In this document: piece by piece, positions 31,985 to 40,243 of the stretch | Position numbering within the stretch: the first letter of the stretch is position 1 | How the letters are laid out: each line of letters opens with the position of its first letter | Origin: Sphingobium chungbukense | GTDB taxonomy: Bacteria; Pseudomonadota; Alphaproteobacteria; Sphingomonadales; Sphingomonadaceae | Length of the DNA stretch: 64,000 nt | Assembly (NCBI RefSeq): GCF_001005725.1 | Contig: NZ_LBIC01000012.1 | Location: 1-64,000, forward strand | Direction: 5' to 3' | The notes under the pieces: generated by a model | Database searches by the model: none | What the model was told of the DNA's origin: nothing | The model's input: only the letters and a program-made list of their open reading frames with translations | Made by a program: the position numbers and the translations under genes

Positions 31985-32769
31985 TTGTCTGTCTCCGCCC
32001 CAATATTCGTCCTTGCGGTCCAATTCGCCAGCACATCGCGTGCCAGCGCATAGCTCGCCACTTCCCCGACCACGATCAGCGCGGGGCTCTTTACCTGTTC
32101 CCGTGCCACCATGTCGCCCAGGTCGGCGAGCAGGGTACGCAAGGTCCGCATATCGGCGCGCGTGCCATTTTCAAGCACCGCCACCGGAATTGCCGGCGAA
32201 ACGCCGTCGGCCATCAACTTGTCGGCAATGTCCGCCGCCGTCGCCACGCCCATGTAGATAACGAGTGTCCGCCCGGCGCCCGCCAGCCCGGACCAGTCCT
32301 GATCGGTCAGCCCCTTGCACTGGCCGGCGACGAAAGTGACTGCGCTCGCCGCGTCGCGATGGGTAAGGGGCAGTTGCGCCTGCGCCGCCGAACCGATCGC
32401 CGCACTGATCCCGGGCACGACCTCGACAGGCACGCCTGCCGCGCGGCAGGCCTCCATTTCCTCGCCGCCGCGCCCGAAGATAAAGGGATCGCCCCCCTTC
32501 AGCCGCACGACCGATTGTCCTGCCAGCGCCATTGCCACCAGCAGGGCATTGATGTCTTCCTGCGGCATCGAATGGCGGCTGCGTTGCTTGGCGACGGAAA
32601 TCAGTTCGGCTTGCGGAGAGGCGAGCGCCAATATCTCCTGCGAGACCAGCCCGTCATGCACGATCACGGCGGCGTCGCGGATCAACCGGACGGCCTTGAT
32701 CGTCAGCAGTTCCGGATCACCCGGACCGGCGCCGACAAGATGGACAGTGGCAGGTGCAGTTTCAGCCAT
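31981..32769 (-). CDS. cobA: Uroporphyrinogen-III C-methyltransferase
   Basis: A 262-aa SAM-dependent enzyme making precorrin-2, the precursor of siroheme and cobalamin. The SUMT motifs are visible: HLVGAGPGDPELLT at the N-terminus, VRLKGGDPFIFGRGGEE, and VPGISAAIGSAAQAQLPLTHR with the TLVIYMG and IPVAVLENGTR segments. The length is the CobA type, without the CysG N-terminal dehydrogenase/ferrochelatase domain, so those steps must be encoded elsewhere. The first ATG is preferred over a TTG three codons upstream. It leads the sulfite-reductase operon. Confidence 0.92.
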   Translation of the reverse strand: MAETAPATVHLVGAGPGDPELLTIKAVRLIRDAAVIVHDGLVSQEILALASPQAELISVAKQRSRHSMPQEDINALLVAMALAGQSVVRLKGGDPFIFGRGGEEMEACRAAGVPVEVVPGISAAIGSAAQAQLPLTHRDAASAVTFVAGQCKGLTDQDWSGLAGAGRTLVIYMGVATAADIADKLMADGVSPAIPVAVLENGTRADMRTLRTLLADLGDMVAREQVKSPALIVVGEVASYALARDVLANWTARTNIGAETDK

Positions 32770-32850
32770 GCTCGGCAAATGGCGAAAGCAGCCGATTGTT
32801 TCAATTCAGAATGCTTTGCCCGGCGCGTAGGAAAATTTGGGAAGGGGCCT

Positions 32851-34284
32851 TCAGTCCCCCATCGTGCTGATGTCTATATCCCTGAGGCCTACGCCGATGG
32901 AGGCGCGGGGTTGCTCGATCTCGACCGAAGCGACCGGATAGGCGCAATAGTCCGCAGCATAATAGGCGCTTGGCCGATGATTGCCCGAAATACCCACGCC
33001 GCCGAAGGGGGCGGAGGAGGACGCGCCGTTGGTCGGCCGGTTCCAGTTGACGATTCCCGCCCGGATATTGGCCCAGAACTGGTTATATTGCTCGGGCGAT
33101 CCGCCGATCAGTGCCGCCGACAATCCAAAACGGGTGTTGTTCGCTTCCCTGATCGCGGATTCGAAATCCGGCACGCGGATCACTTGCAACAAAGGACCGA
33201 ACAGCTCGACATCCGGCCGTTCCGCCATGGCGGTGACGTCGATGATCGCGGGGGACAGGAATGGCAATCCCTTGGTCGGCCGGACCATATGCTTGATCGG
33301 CTTGCCGCCGTTGCTCATTAGGAACAGGAAGCTTTCGGTCAGATGATCTGCCGCCTGATTGTCGATCACCGGCCCCATATAGGGCGCCGGGTCCGCATGG
33401 GGATGGTCGATGATCAGCCGGTCGGCCAGCTTCTTGACCTCGGCGATCAGCGTGTCGGCCAGGCTTTCCTTGACGATCATCCGGCTCGCCGCCGTGCAGC
33501 GTTGCCCGCTCGACAGGAAGGCCGATTGCACGATCAGCGTCGCAGCGCTGGCGATATCCGCCGTGTCCCAGGCGACGATCGGATTGTTCCCGCCCATTTC
33601 GAGGGCCAGCATCTTGCCCGGATTGCCCGCGAACTGCCGGTTGATGGCGATCCCCGTCTGCGCCGAGCCGGTGAAGAGAATCCCGCCCACATCGGGATGC
33701 GCGGCCAGTGCCTTGCCCTCATCCGGACCGCCCAGCACCAGGCGCACGACATCCTCCGGTACGCCCGCCTCATGATAGAAACGCACCAGCATCTCGCCCA
33801 CCGCCGGCGTCTTTTCCGATGGCTTGAACAGCAGGGCATTGCCCGCGAGCAGGGCGGGGATGATGTGCCCGTTGGGCAGATGCGCCGGAAAATTGTAGGG
33901 GCCCAGTACCGCCATCACACCATGGGGCTTGTGCCGCACCGACTGGCGCGCACCCATGGCCGCCTCCAGCCGTCGCTGTCCGGTCCGCTCCGAAAAGGCG
34001 GCGACGGAAATGTCGACCTTGTTCATGACCGCCGTCACTTCGGTCCGCGCGTCCCAGAGAGGCTTGCCGGTTTCGCGCGCGATCAGGTCGGCCAGCGCTT
34101 CCTCATTGGCGCGCACGACATTGACGAAGCGGCGCAGCGTTTCGATGCGATAGGCGATGGGCTGCGCAGCCCATTTCGGCCAGGCGGCACGGGCGCGGGC
34201 GACTTCCGCCTCCACATCGCTGGCAGTCCCCTGCCACAAGAGGGCACCAGTGGCGGGTTCTATCGAAGTCAGCGTCGCAGACAT
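32851..34284 (-). CDS. astD: N-succinylglutamate 5-semialdehyde dehydrogenase
   Basis: A 477-aa NAD-dependent aldehyde dehydrogenase. The catalytic Cys is in FLSSGQRCTAASRM (about 275), the general-base Glu in ALEMGGNNPIV (about 241), and the cofactor stretch is VLGPYNFPAHLPNGH. The sequence style (SAFLSSGQRCTAA, GASSSAPFGGVGISGNHRPSAYYAADYCAYP) is AstD of the arginine succinyltransferase pathway. None of astA/B/C/E is in this window, so it may sit alone. It is separated from the cobA start by about 80 bp. Confidence 0.9.
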   Translation of the reverse strand: MSATLTSIEPATGALLWQGTASDVEAEVARARAAWPKWAAQPIAYRIETLRRFVNVVRANEEALADLIARETGKPLWDARTEVTAVMNKVDISVAAFSERTGQRRLEAAMGARQSVRHKPHGVMAVLGPYNFPAHLPNGHIIPALLAGNALLFKPSEKTPAVGEMLVRFYHEAGVPEDVVRLVLGGPDEGKALAAHPDVGGILFTGSAQTGIAINRQFAGNPGKMLALEMGGNNPIVAWDTADIASAATLIVQSAFLSSGQRCTAASRMIVKESLADTLIAEVKKLADRLIIDHPHADPAPYMGPVIDNQAADHLTESFLFLMSNGGKPIKHMVRPTKGLPFLSPAIIDVTAMAERPDVELFGPLLQVIRVPDFESAIREANNTRFGLSAALIGGSPEQYNQFWANIRAGIVNWNRPTNGASSSAPFGGVGISGNHRPSAYYAADYCAYPVASVEIEQPRASIGVGLRDIDISTMGD

Positions 34285-34311
34285 GGCCCCGATATGGAGG
34301 ATAATAGGGCG

Positions 34312-35706
34312 TTAGGGAAGAGGCGGCGCATCGCCCAGCGCATCGCCCATGTCCCGGATCGACGCGACCTTGGCATGGAGCGGCGCCCAATCGTCCCGCT
34401 CGGCAATGGCGTTCCAGATCGCCTCCACCTCGTCGATATGCATGGAGCAGGGCGCCACATCCGCCCAATAGGGATGATCGTTCCGTCCGCTCGCCTCAAA
34501 TCCGGCAATGGCCTCCCGGAACCCGGCCCATTCCTCCCCGGCATAAGGCGCGCCGTCCCGTACGTCCCCGCCACGCCAGTCCTGAAAGAAGCGGTCGATC
34601 GGCGTTTGGCTGCCGGTCATCCCGCGCACCGCCGCCTCGACCATCGTGGATGCCTCGTCCTTCTCCACGACGCCCAGCCGCCAGCAAAACCGCCGGATCA
34701 TCGCCTCGCCATAAAGCTGGGGAAAGCGCTCCAGCTGCGCGATCAGCGGTTCCGCCTCCACCAAAGGCCGCAGCGACACGGCCAGTTGCGCCACGTCCCA
34801 ATGGATCGACTCCGCCTGCCGCCCATAGGCATAAAGGCCGAAATGGTCGAAATAGGCGGCGGTGAAGCCCGGCTCCCACAACGGCGTGAACCGCCACGGC
34901 CCATAGTCGAAGCTCTCGCCCGTCACATTGATATTGTCGCTGTTGAGCACGCCATGCACGAAGCCCGCGACCATATAGCTCGCCGCCAGATCGGCCGTCC
35001 GCTCGACGACCCGCCCCAGCAGTTGCGCGGGCGGATTATCCCCCGGCACCTCGCCGTAAAGCCGCGTCAGTGCATAATCGGTCAATCGCTCCAGCAAAGC
35101 CTTGTCGTCATGATAGGCCGCTCGCTGGAACGATCCGATGCGGATATGCGAGTGACTGAGCCGCACCATGACGGCGCCACGTGTGGGGGAGGGTTCGTCG
35201 TTCCGCTCCAGCGCCTCGCCCGTTTCGATGATGGAGAAGGTTTTGGACGTGTTTACCCCCAAAGCCTCCAGCATCTCGGTAGCCAGGATTTCCCGCACCC
35301 CACCCTTCAGCGTCAGCCGTCCGTCCCCGAAACGGCTGTAGGGCGTCTGCCCAGACCCCTTGGTGCCCAGGTCCAGCAACCGCCCGGCACCGTCCCGCAC
35401 CTGCGCGAACAGAAAGCCGCGCCCGTCGCCTATGTCGGGATTATATTGCCGGAACTGATGCCCATGATAACGCAGCGCCAGCGGTCCCGGCAGCGATCCC
35501 TCCATCGGCGCGAACCGTCCGAAATGCGCCACCCATTCCCTATCATTCAGATCGCCAAGCCCCACGGCCGGCGCCCAGCGGTCGTTGCGGAAGCGCAGGA
35601 TCGTCTGTGGAAAGTCGGCGGCCGCGACCGGATCGGCGAAATCGGGTTGCAGCGCGGCGATTTCGTTCGCGGGGCTGTATTTGGCGGGTTGCAGGGCAGA
35701 GCGCAT
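34312..35706 (-). CDS. selO: Protein adenylyltransferase SelO (YdiU)
   Basis: A 464-aa pseudokinase-fold enzyme that AMPylates protein side chains, linked to redox stress. SelO/YdiU features are clear: LALRYHGHQFRQYNPDIGDGRG at about 76-98, DLGTKGSGQTPYSRFGDGR at about 110-130, LGRVVERTADLAASYMVAGFVHG and NSDNINVTGES around 250-260. Bacterial members lack the selenocysteine tail. It is divergent from an alpha/beta hydrolase gene whose first possible ATG shares the palindrome GCATGC with this start codon. A role in oxidative-stress control is known for the family only. Confidence 0.9.
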   Translation of the reverse strand: MRSALQPAKYSPANEIAALQPDFADPVAAADFPQTILRFRNDRWAPAVGLGDLNDREWVAHFGRFAPMEGSLPGPLALRYHGHQFRQYNPDIGDGRGFLFAQVRDGAGRLLDLGTKGSGQTPYSRFGDGRLTLKGGVREILATEMLEALGVNTSKTFSIIETGEALERNDEPSPTRGAVMVRLSHSHIRIGSFQRAAYHDDKALLERLTDYALTRLYGEVPGDNPPAQLLGRVVERTADLAASYMVAGFVHGVLNSDNINVTGESFDYGPWRFTPLWEPGFTAAYFDHFGLYAYGRQAESIHWDVAQLAVSLRPLVEAEPLIAQLERFPQLYGEAMIRRFCWRLGVVEKDEASTMVEAAVRGMTGSQTPIDRFFQDWRGGDVRDGAPYAGEEWAGFREAIAGFEASGRNDHPYWADVAPCSMHIDEVEAIWNAIAERDDWAPLHAKVASIRDMGDALGDAPPLP

Positions 35707-35746
35707 GCGGCGATATGGGGGATGCAGGGCGGAAGGATCAAGCAGC

Positions 35747-36616
35747 TTGAGCAGCTATAGCGACGGATATTGGTGGTCCCCCGACGGGTTGAGGCTCCAT
35801 TATCGTGATTACGCCGGGGGCGAGGATGATCGCCCGCCCTTGCTCTGCCTGCCGGGCCTGACCCGCAATGCTCGCGATTTCGAGCCGCTGGCCGCGCGAC
35901 TGGCGGGCGACTGGCGCCTGATCTGCCCGGACATGCGCGGGCGCGCCGAAAGCGCGCAGGCGAAAGACCCGATGACCTATGTCCCGCTGACCTATTTGCA
36001 GGACATCACCCGCCTGTTGGCCGATCTTGCCATCACCCGCTTCGTCGCCGTCGGCACGTCGCTGGGCGGCATCATCACCATGTTGATCGCCGCCACTCAT
36101 CGCGAATGGCTGGCGGGCGCGCTGCTCAACGATGTCGGCCCGACGCTGGAGGAGGCAGGCCTCGCCCGCATCCGCACCTATGTCGGCATCGGCCAGTCGC
36201 ACCCAAGCTGGGTCCACGCCGCCCGCGCGCTGGAGGAATCCAATCGCGACGTCTACCCCGCCTATGGCCTCGATCAATGGCTCGCCATGGCCAAGCGCCT
36301 TTACCGCCTCAACAGCGCGGGCCGTATCGTCCTCGACTATGATATGCGCATTGCCGAGCCGCTGCGCGTCGCCAGCGACGAGGCAGGTGTCGACATGTGG
36401 CCGGTGATGCAGGCCTTTCGCGGCATCCCGACGCTGCTGCTGCGCGGCGAGCGCTCCGACCTGCTGTCCGCCGTCACTGCCGCTCGCATGGTGGAGGAAA
36501 TCGGCCCGGACGCGGAACTGGCGATCATTCCCCATGTCGGCCATACCCCGCTTCTCGACGAACCGGCATCGGTCGTCGCGATCGATCGGCTGCTGGCGCG
36601 CGTCCTGAATGGCTGA
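35747..36616 (+). CDS. Alpha/beta hydrolase
   Basis: A 289-aa hydrolase from a TTG start preceded by GGAAGGA, giving MSSYSDGYWWSPDGLRLHYRDY. An ATG 42 bases upstream (35705) overlaps the divergent selO start and is a weaker choice. It carries the nucleophile elbow VGTSLGGI (Ser about residue 100), PGLTRNARDFEPLA for the oxyanion region, LLLRGERSD with a likely catalytic Asp and IIPHVGHTP with the His. The substrate is not predictable. The stop overlaps the next gene by eight bases, suggesting co-translation with the glycosyltransferase. Confidence 0.82.
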   Translation: MSSYSDGYWWSPDGLRLHYRDYAGGEDDRPPLLCLPGLTRNARDFEPLAARLAGDWRLICPDMRGRAESAQAKDPMTYVPLTYLQDITRLLADLAITRFVAVGTSLGGIITMLIAATHREWLAGALLNDVGPTLEEAGLARIRTYVGIGQSHPSWVHAARALEESNRDVYPAYGLDQWLAMAKRLYRLNSAGRIVLDYDMRIAEPLRVASDEAGVDMWPVMQAFRGIPTLLLRGERSDLLSAVTAARMVEEIGPDAELAIIPHVGHTPLLDEPASVVAIDRLLARVLNG

Positions 36617-37792
36617 CGCGATTTCGGGTGAGATGGACGATTTCGCATCCCGGCGGTCACCGCGAGCAGATCAGCCCCGGTTTTTGCATGTCCACGGCAG
36701 CTTCTCGCTGGGTGGCAAGGAAGCGCGCGCGGTGCGCCTGATGAATCTATGGGGTGATCGCGCCCATCACAGCATCGTCAGCGCCGCACCGCACCTGATG
36801 AGCGCCCGCGACGCCCTCGATCCTGCCACGCCTGTCGATTTTCCCGACCCGCCGCCGCTTGCCGGCAAGCCGAGCCTCGGTCGCTTCAAGGCGATTGCGG
36901 AGTTTCTGGCGCAATATGACCTCATCCTCAGCTATAATTGGGGAGCCATGGATGCGGTGATGGCGCACCGCATCCATGCCCGATCGCTCGCCCTTCCGCC
37001 GCTCATCCACCATGAGGATGGTTTCAACGCCGATGAGGCGGGCGGCCTCAAGCCCCAGCGCAACCTCTACCGCCGGCTGGCGCTTCGGCGCGCCCATGCG
37101 CTGGTCGTTCCCTCGATCCGCCTGGAGGGGATCGCCCGCACGGTCTGGCGCCAACCTCCGGCCAAGGTTCACCTTATCCGAAACGGCATTGATACTGCCC
37201 GTTATGCGCAGCCGCCCGTGCCCGGCGCCATTCCCGCACTCAACCGCACGCCTGGCAAGCTGCTGGTCGGTACGTTGGCAGGCTTGCGTTCGGTCAAGAA
37301 CATCCCCGTCTCGTCCGCGCCGTCGCCCAGCATCGCGACCGCCTGCAACTGGTGGTGGTGGGGGAGGGGCCGGAGCGCGACGCCATATTGGCGGAAGCCA
37401 GCGCTCATGGAATCGACGACCTTTGCATGGCGGGCTTCATGCACGAACCATGGCGTTTCATCGGCTTGTTCGATATTTTCGCCCTTTCCTCCGACAGCGA
37501 GCAATTTCCGATCTCTCTGATCGAGGCGATGGCGGCGGGCCTTCCCATAGCCTCGATGGACGTGGGCGATGTCGCCAACATGGTGGCGCCTGAAAACCGG
37601 GCATTCGTCGTGCCGGACGACGCCGCATTGGCATCCGCCCTCGGCGCCCTTTCCACCGATGAGGTGCTTCGTCGACGCCTTGGGGAAGCCAATCGCTTTC
37701 GGGCGCGTCGTGATTTCACGGAAGACGCGATGGTCGATGCCTATGCACGGCTTTATGGCGAGGCACTATCCAGCCCCCGCATTTTGCGATAG
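36609..37792 (+). pseudogene. Glycosyltransferase (GT4-like) split by a one-base frameshift
   Basis: The N-terminal frame starts at 36609 with the donor-domain pattern FLHVHGSFSLGGKEARAVRLMN and ends good homology at SVKNIP. The C-terminal frame resumes with RLVRAVAQHRDRLQLVVVGEGPERD and carries the nucleotide-sugar motif ALSSDSEQFPISLIEAMAAGLPIA. The two join if one C is added to the run CCCC at 37304-37307 (N-I-P-R-L). Assembled, it would be about 394 aa, a normal GT4 length. The change may be a real mutation or a sequencing error in a C run. It overlaps the upstream hydrolase by eight bases. The acceptor is unknown. Confidence 0.75.
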
Positions 37793-37885
37793 GGCGCCCC
37801 CAAATATTCGTCATTCCACTGTAAAGCTGCTATAGAGCGGCGTTTAAGTGGTCGGGGCCACGGGATTTTTGCGCGGGAGATTGCG

Positions 37886-39289
37886 TTGTTCAAGGGGTTG
37901 AAGCCCATCATTTACGGCGGCCGTGAAGTATGGCCGCTGGTCGAGGGCGGCAAGGGGGTAGCCGTTTCCAACCATGCCAGCTCCGGTGCATGGGCCGCTG
38001 CCGGCGGTATCGGCACTGTCTCGGCGGTCAATGCCGACAGTTACGACAGTTTCGGCAACGTCATCCCGCAAATCTACCATGGCCGCACCCGTCGCGACCG
38101 CCATGAGGAACTGATCGCCTATGCCATCGACGGCGCCGTCGAGCAGGTGAAGCGCGCGTTCGAGATCGCGGGCGGCAAGGGCGCCATCAATATCAATGTG
38201 CTGTGGGAAATGGGCGGCGCCCAGCGCGTCCTGCACGGCGTTCTCGAAAAGACAAGGGGCATGGTGGCCGGCGTCACCTGCGGCGCGGGCATGCCCTACA
38301 AGCTGAGCGAAATCGCCGCTTCCTACGGTGTCAGCTATCTCCCCATCGTGTCGTCTGGCCGCGCCTTCCGCGCGCTGTGGAAGCGCGCTTATTCCAAGGC
38401 GTCGGAATGGCTGGCGGCAGTGGTCTATGAGGACCCATGGCTGGCGGGTGGTCACAACGGCCTGTCGAACGCCGAAGACCCCAAAGTGCCGCAGGACCCC
38501 TATCCGCGCGTCAGGGATTTGCGTGCGACCATGCGCGAAGGCGGCATTTCCGACGATGTGCCCATCGTGATGGCGGGCGGCGTCTGGCATCTCAAGGACT
38601 GGAACGACTGGATCGACAATCCGGAACTGGGCGCCATCGCCTTCCAGTTCGGAACCCGTCCGCTGCTGACGCAGGAAAGCCCGATCCCCGACGAGTGGAA
38701 ACAGCGCCTGACCCAGCTTGAGCCGGGCGACGTACTGCTGCATCGTTTCTCTCCGACCGGTTTCTACAGTTCGGCGGTTCGCAACCCCTTCCTGCGCTCT
38801 CTTGAGGCCCGCTCCGAACGGCAGATCCCGTTCAGCACCGAACAGGCCGGCGACCACACGCATCAGCTTGACGCAGGCGTGAAGGGCAAGAATTTCTGGG
38901 TGACCCGCGGCGATCTGCTGCGCGCCCGCGAATGGGTGGGACAGGGCTTCACCTCTGCGCTCAAGACGCCGGACAATACGCTGGTCTTCGTGACCGAGGA
39001 GGAAAAGGCCGAAATCCGCAAGGACCAGACCGACTGCATGGGCTGCCTCAGCCAGTGCGCCTTTTCAAGCTGGATGGACAGCGAGACCAATTCGACCGGC
39101 CGTCTGGCCGATCCGCGCAGCTTCTGCATCCAGAAATCGTTGCAGGAAGCTGTCCATGGCGGCGACCTCGACAAGAATCTGCTCTTCGCGGGCCATGGTG
39201 CCTACAAGTTCAAGCAGGACCCCTTCTACTCGAACGGGTTCGTGCCGACGGTCAAGCAACTCGTCGATCGCATCCTGACCGGCGACTGA
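37886..39289 (+). CDS. Nitronate monooxygenase-like flavoprotein
   Basis: A 467-aa protein with an FMN-binding TIM-barrel of the 2-nitropropane dioxygenase / NAD(P)H-dependent flavin oxidoreductase family. Seen are AVSNHASSGAWAAAGGIGTVSA, GVTCGAGMPYKLSEIA, PIVMAGGVWHLKDWNDW and QFGTRPLLTQE. The protein is longer than typical NMO (about 330-350 aa): about 120 extra C-terminal residues include a cysteine group DCMGCLSQCAFSSW (about 382-389) and another Cys in RSFCIQ. Three closely spaced Cys suggest a metal or Fe-S site. The start is TTG at 37886 with GGGAGA upstream. DUF2093 follows with a one-base overlap (TGATG). Confidence 0.82.
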   Translation: MFKGLKPIIYGGREVWPLVEGGKGVAVSNHASSGAWAAAGGIGTVSAVNADSYDSFGNVIPQIYHGRTRRDRHEELIAYAIDGAVEQVKRAFEIAGGKGAININVLWEMGGAQRVLHGVLEKTRGMVAGVTCGAGMPYKLSEIAASYGVSYLPIVSSGRAFRALWKRAYSKASEWLAAVVYEDPWLAGGHNGLSNAEDPKVPQDPYPRVRDLRATMREGGISDDVPIVMAGGVWHLKDWNDWIDNPELGAIAFQFGTRPLLTQESPIPDEWKQRLTQLEPGDVLLHRFSPTGFYSSAVRNPFLRSLEARSERQIPFSTEQAGDHTHQLDAGVKGKNFWVTRGDLLRAREWVGQGFTSALKTPDNTLVFVTEEEKAEIRKDQTDCMGCLSQCAFSSWMDSETNSTGRLADPRSFCIQKSLQEAVHGGDLDKNLLFAGHGAYKFKQDPFYSNGFVPTVKQLVDRILTGD

Positions 39290-39495
39290 TGGCGGATATT
39301 CAGGGACTGGCGGTACTGCGTTATGCGACACCGCATTTCGACATCGTGCGCCCGGGGCAGTTCGTGCTCTGCGCTGTTTCGGGTGCGCGGATCGATCTGG
39401 ATGATCTCAAATATTGGAGCGCCGAGTTCCAGGAAGCCTATCGCGGGCCGGAGGAGGCGACCCGTTCATTCCTGAAGCATCGCGGTCTAGGGTGA
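39289..39495 (+). CDS. DUF2093 protein
   Basis: A 68-aa protein of the DUF2093 family, VLRYATPHFDIVRPGQFVLCAVSGARIDLDDLKYWSAEFQEAYRGPEEA. The family is small, alphaproteobacterial and of unknown function. The single Cys in VLCAV suggests no zinc site. The ATG overlaps the stop of the nitronate monooxygenase gene in TGATG, so it is translationally coupled to it, which supports a joint task. Confidence 0.82.
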   Translation: MADIQGLAVLRYATPHFDIVRPGQFVLCAVSGARIDLDDLKYWSAEFQEAYRGPEEATRSFLKHRGLG

Positions 39496-40062
39496 ATCTA
39501 AGCTTCTGATTTCGTGGGAAGTCCGCGAATTTTCGGCCCGGCTTGTGATTTTTCGGGCGGTGCAAGGTCCCATTTCAAGGCATCGCGCACTCGATATGGC
39601 GCGTTCGCAAGGCTTTTCACCGCACTTCTCCTATTCCTTTACCATCTCTAATGGTTTATTCTTTCCAAACGAAGCGACGGAGATCGCTCGATCAAGGAAG
39701 GATGTGAGTGATGTCGCGTATCGACATTTTTGGTGATCGGATATGTGTGGTGACGAGCCTGCTGATCGTAGGCTGGTTTATCTACAACGTAGCCTTCTGA
39801 TACACAGGCCGTATCCACATCCTAAAAGGCATTCCGTTTTCCAAGGCCTCTTCGCTGCACCTGACGGCGTGAAACCTGTCTTCAGGACCGCTGAAGTAAA
39901 GATATCTTCCCATCTCTCTATCGAATGAATAGATATATGCCCGAGCACAACGCTCCGCGGCTTTTGAAGGATGTCAGCTTGCTCCGCGTCATCAACGGCT
40001 AAAGCGCACGGTACTGAAGCGACCACGCAAGGTTTCGTGTTCCTCCTCATCAGGAGAAGACG
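39496..40062. other. Intergenic stretch with lower G+C
   Basis: This gap between DUF2093 and the 40063 gene is visibly poorer in G+C than the rest (27 of 60 bases are G or C in 39601-39660). No long gene is convincing on either strand. It holds one plausible tiny gene (39711-39800). No tRNA, rRNA or clear terminator was recognised. The composition suggests old transferred DNA or a regulatory RNA region, but nothing is diagnostic. Confidence 0.5.
39711..39800 (+). CDS. Possible 29-aa single-pass membrane peptide
   Basis: An ATG preceded by GGAAGGATGTGAGTG encodes MSRIDIFGDRI followed by a hydrophobic helix, CVVTSLLIVGWFIYNVAF, then TGA. One transmembrane segment with a short charged N-terminus is a common design for small membrane proteins and type-I-toxin-like peptides. 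It lies in the G+C-poor gap and has no visible partner. The size makes chance occurrence possible. Confidence 0.35.
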   Translation: MSRIDIFGDRICVVTSLLIVGWFIYNVAF

Positions 40063-40218
40063 ATGACCCAATATTCCCCTCGCACTCGCAAGCGCCGCCG
40101 TCTCGCCGGCGGCCAGCAAATCCATATCCCCCATTCATCCTGGAGCCGCGTGGAACGCGCCCCCGAACGAACGGCGCCGGTCGAACCGGAAGATTTCTGG
40201 AGCCGTTTGGGCCTGTAG
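40063..40218 (+). CDS. Small basic protein of 51 aa, unknown function
   Basis: An ATG with a perfect AGGAG (CAGGAGAAGACG) begins a 51-aa frame. It has a very basic N-terminus (SPRTRKRRRLAGG), a middle IHIPHSSWSRVERAPERTAP and an acidic end PEDFWSRLGL. The strong ribosome site and Trp-containing conserved-looking tail suggest a real gene. It has no hydrophobic segment, and the basic head might bind nucleic acid. Its stop lies 25 bp before the stop of convergent purU. Confidence 0.6.
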   Translation: MTQYSPRTRKRRRLAGGQQIHIPHSSWSRVERAPERTAPVEPEDFWSRLGL

Positions 40219-40243
40219 GATTTGCAGGCGCCAAAAGCGCGGT

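Noticed and set aside
29978..32053. A 691-codon plus-strand open frame over cysI and DUF2849
   Set aside because: Shadow of the sulfite reductase operon; the opposite strand has all catalytic cysteines.
33343..35760. An 805-codon plus-strand open frame over astD and selO
   Set aside because: Antisense to two complete enzymes; composition typical of a reverse-frame shadow.
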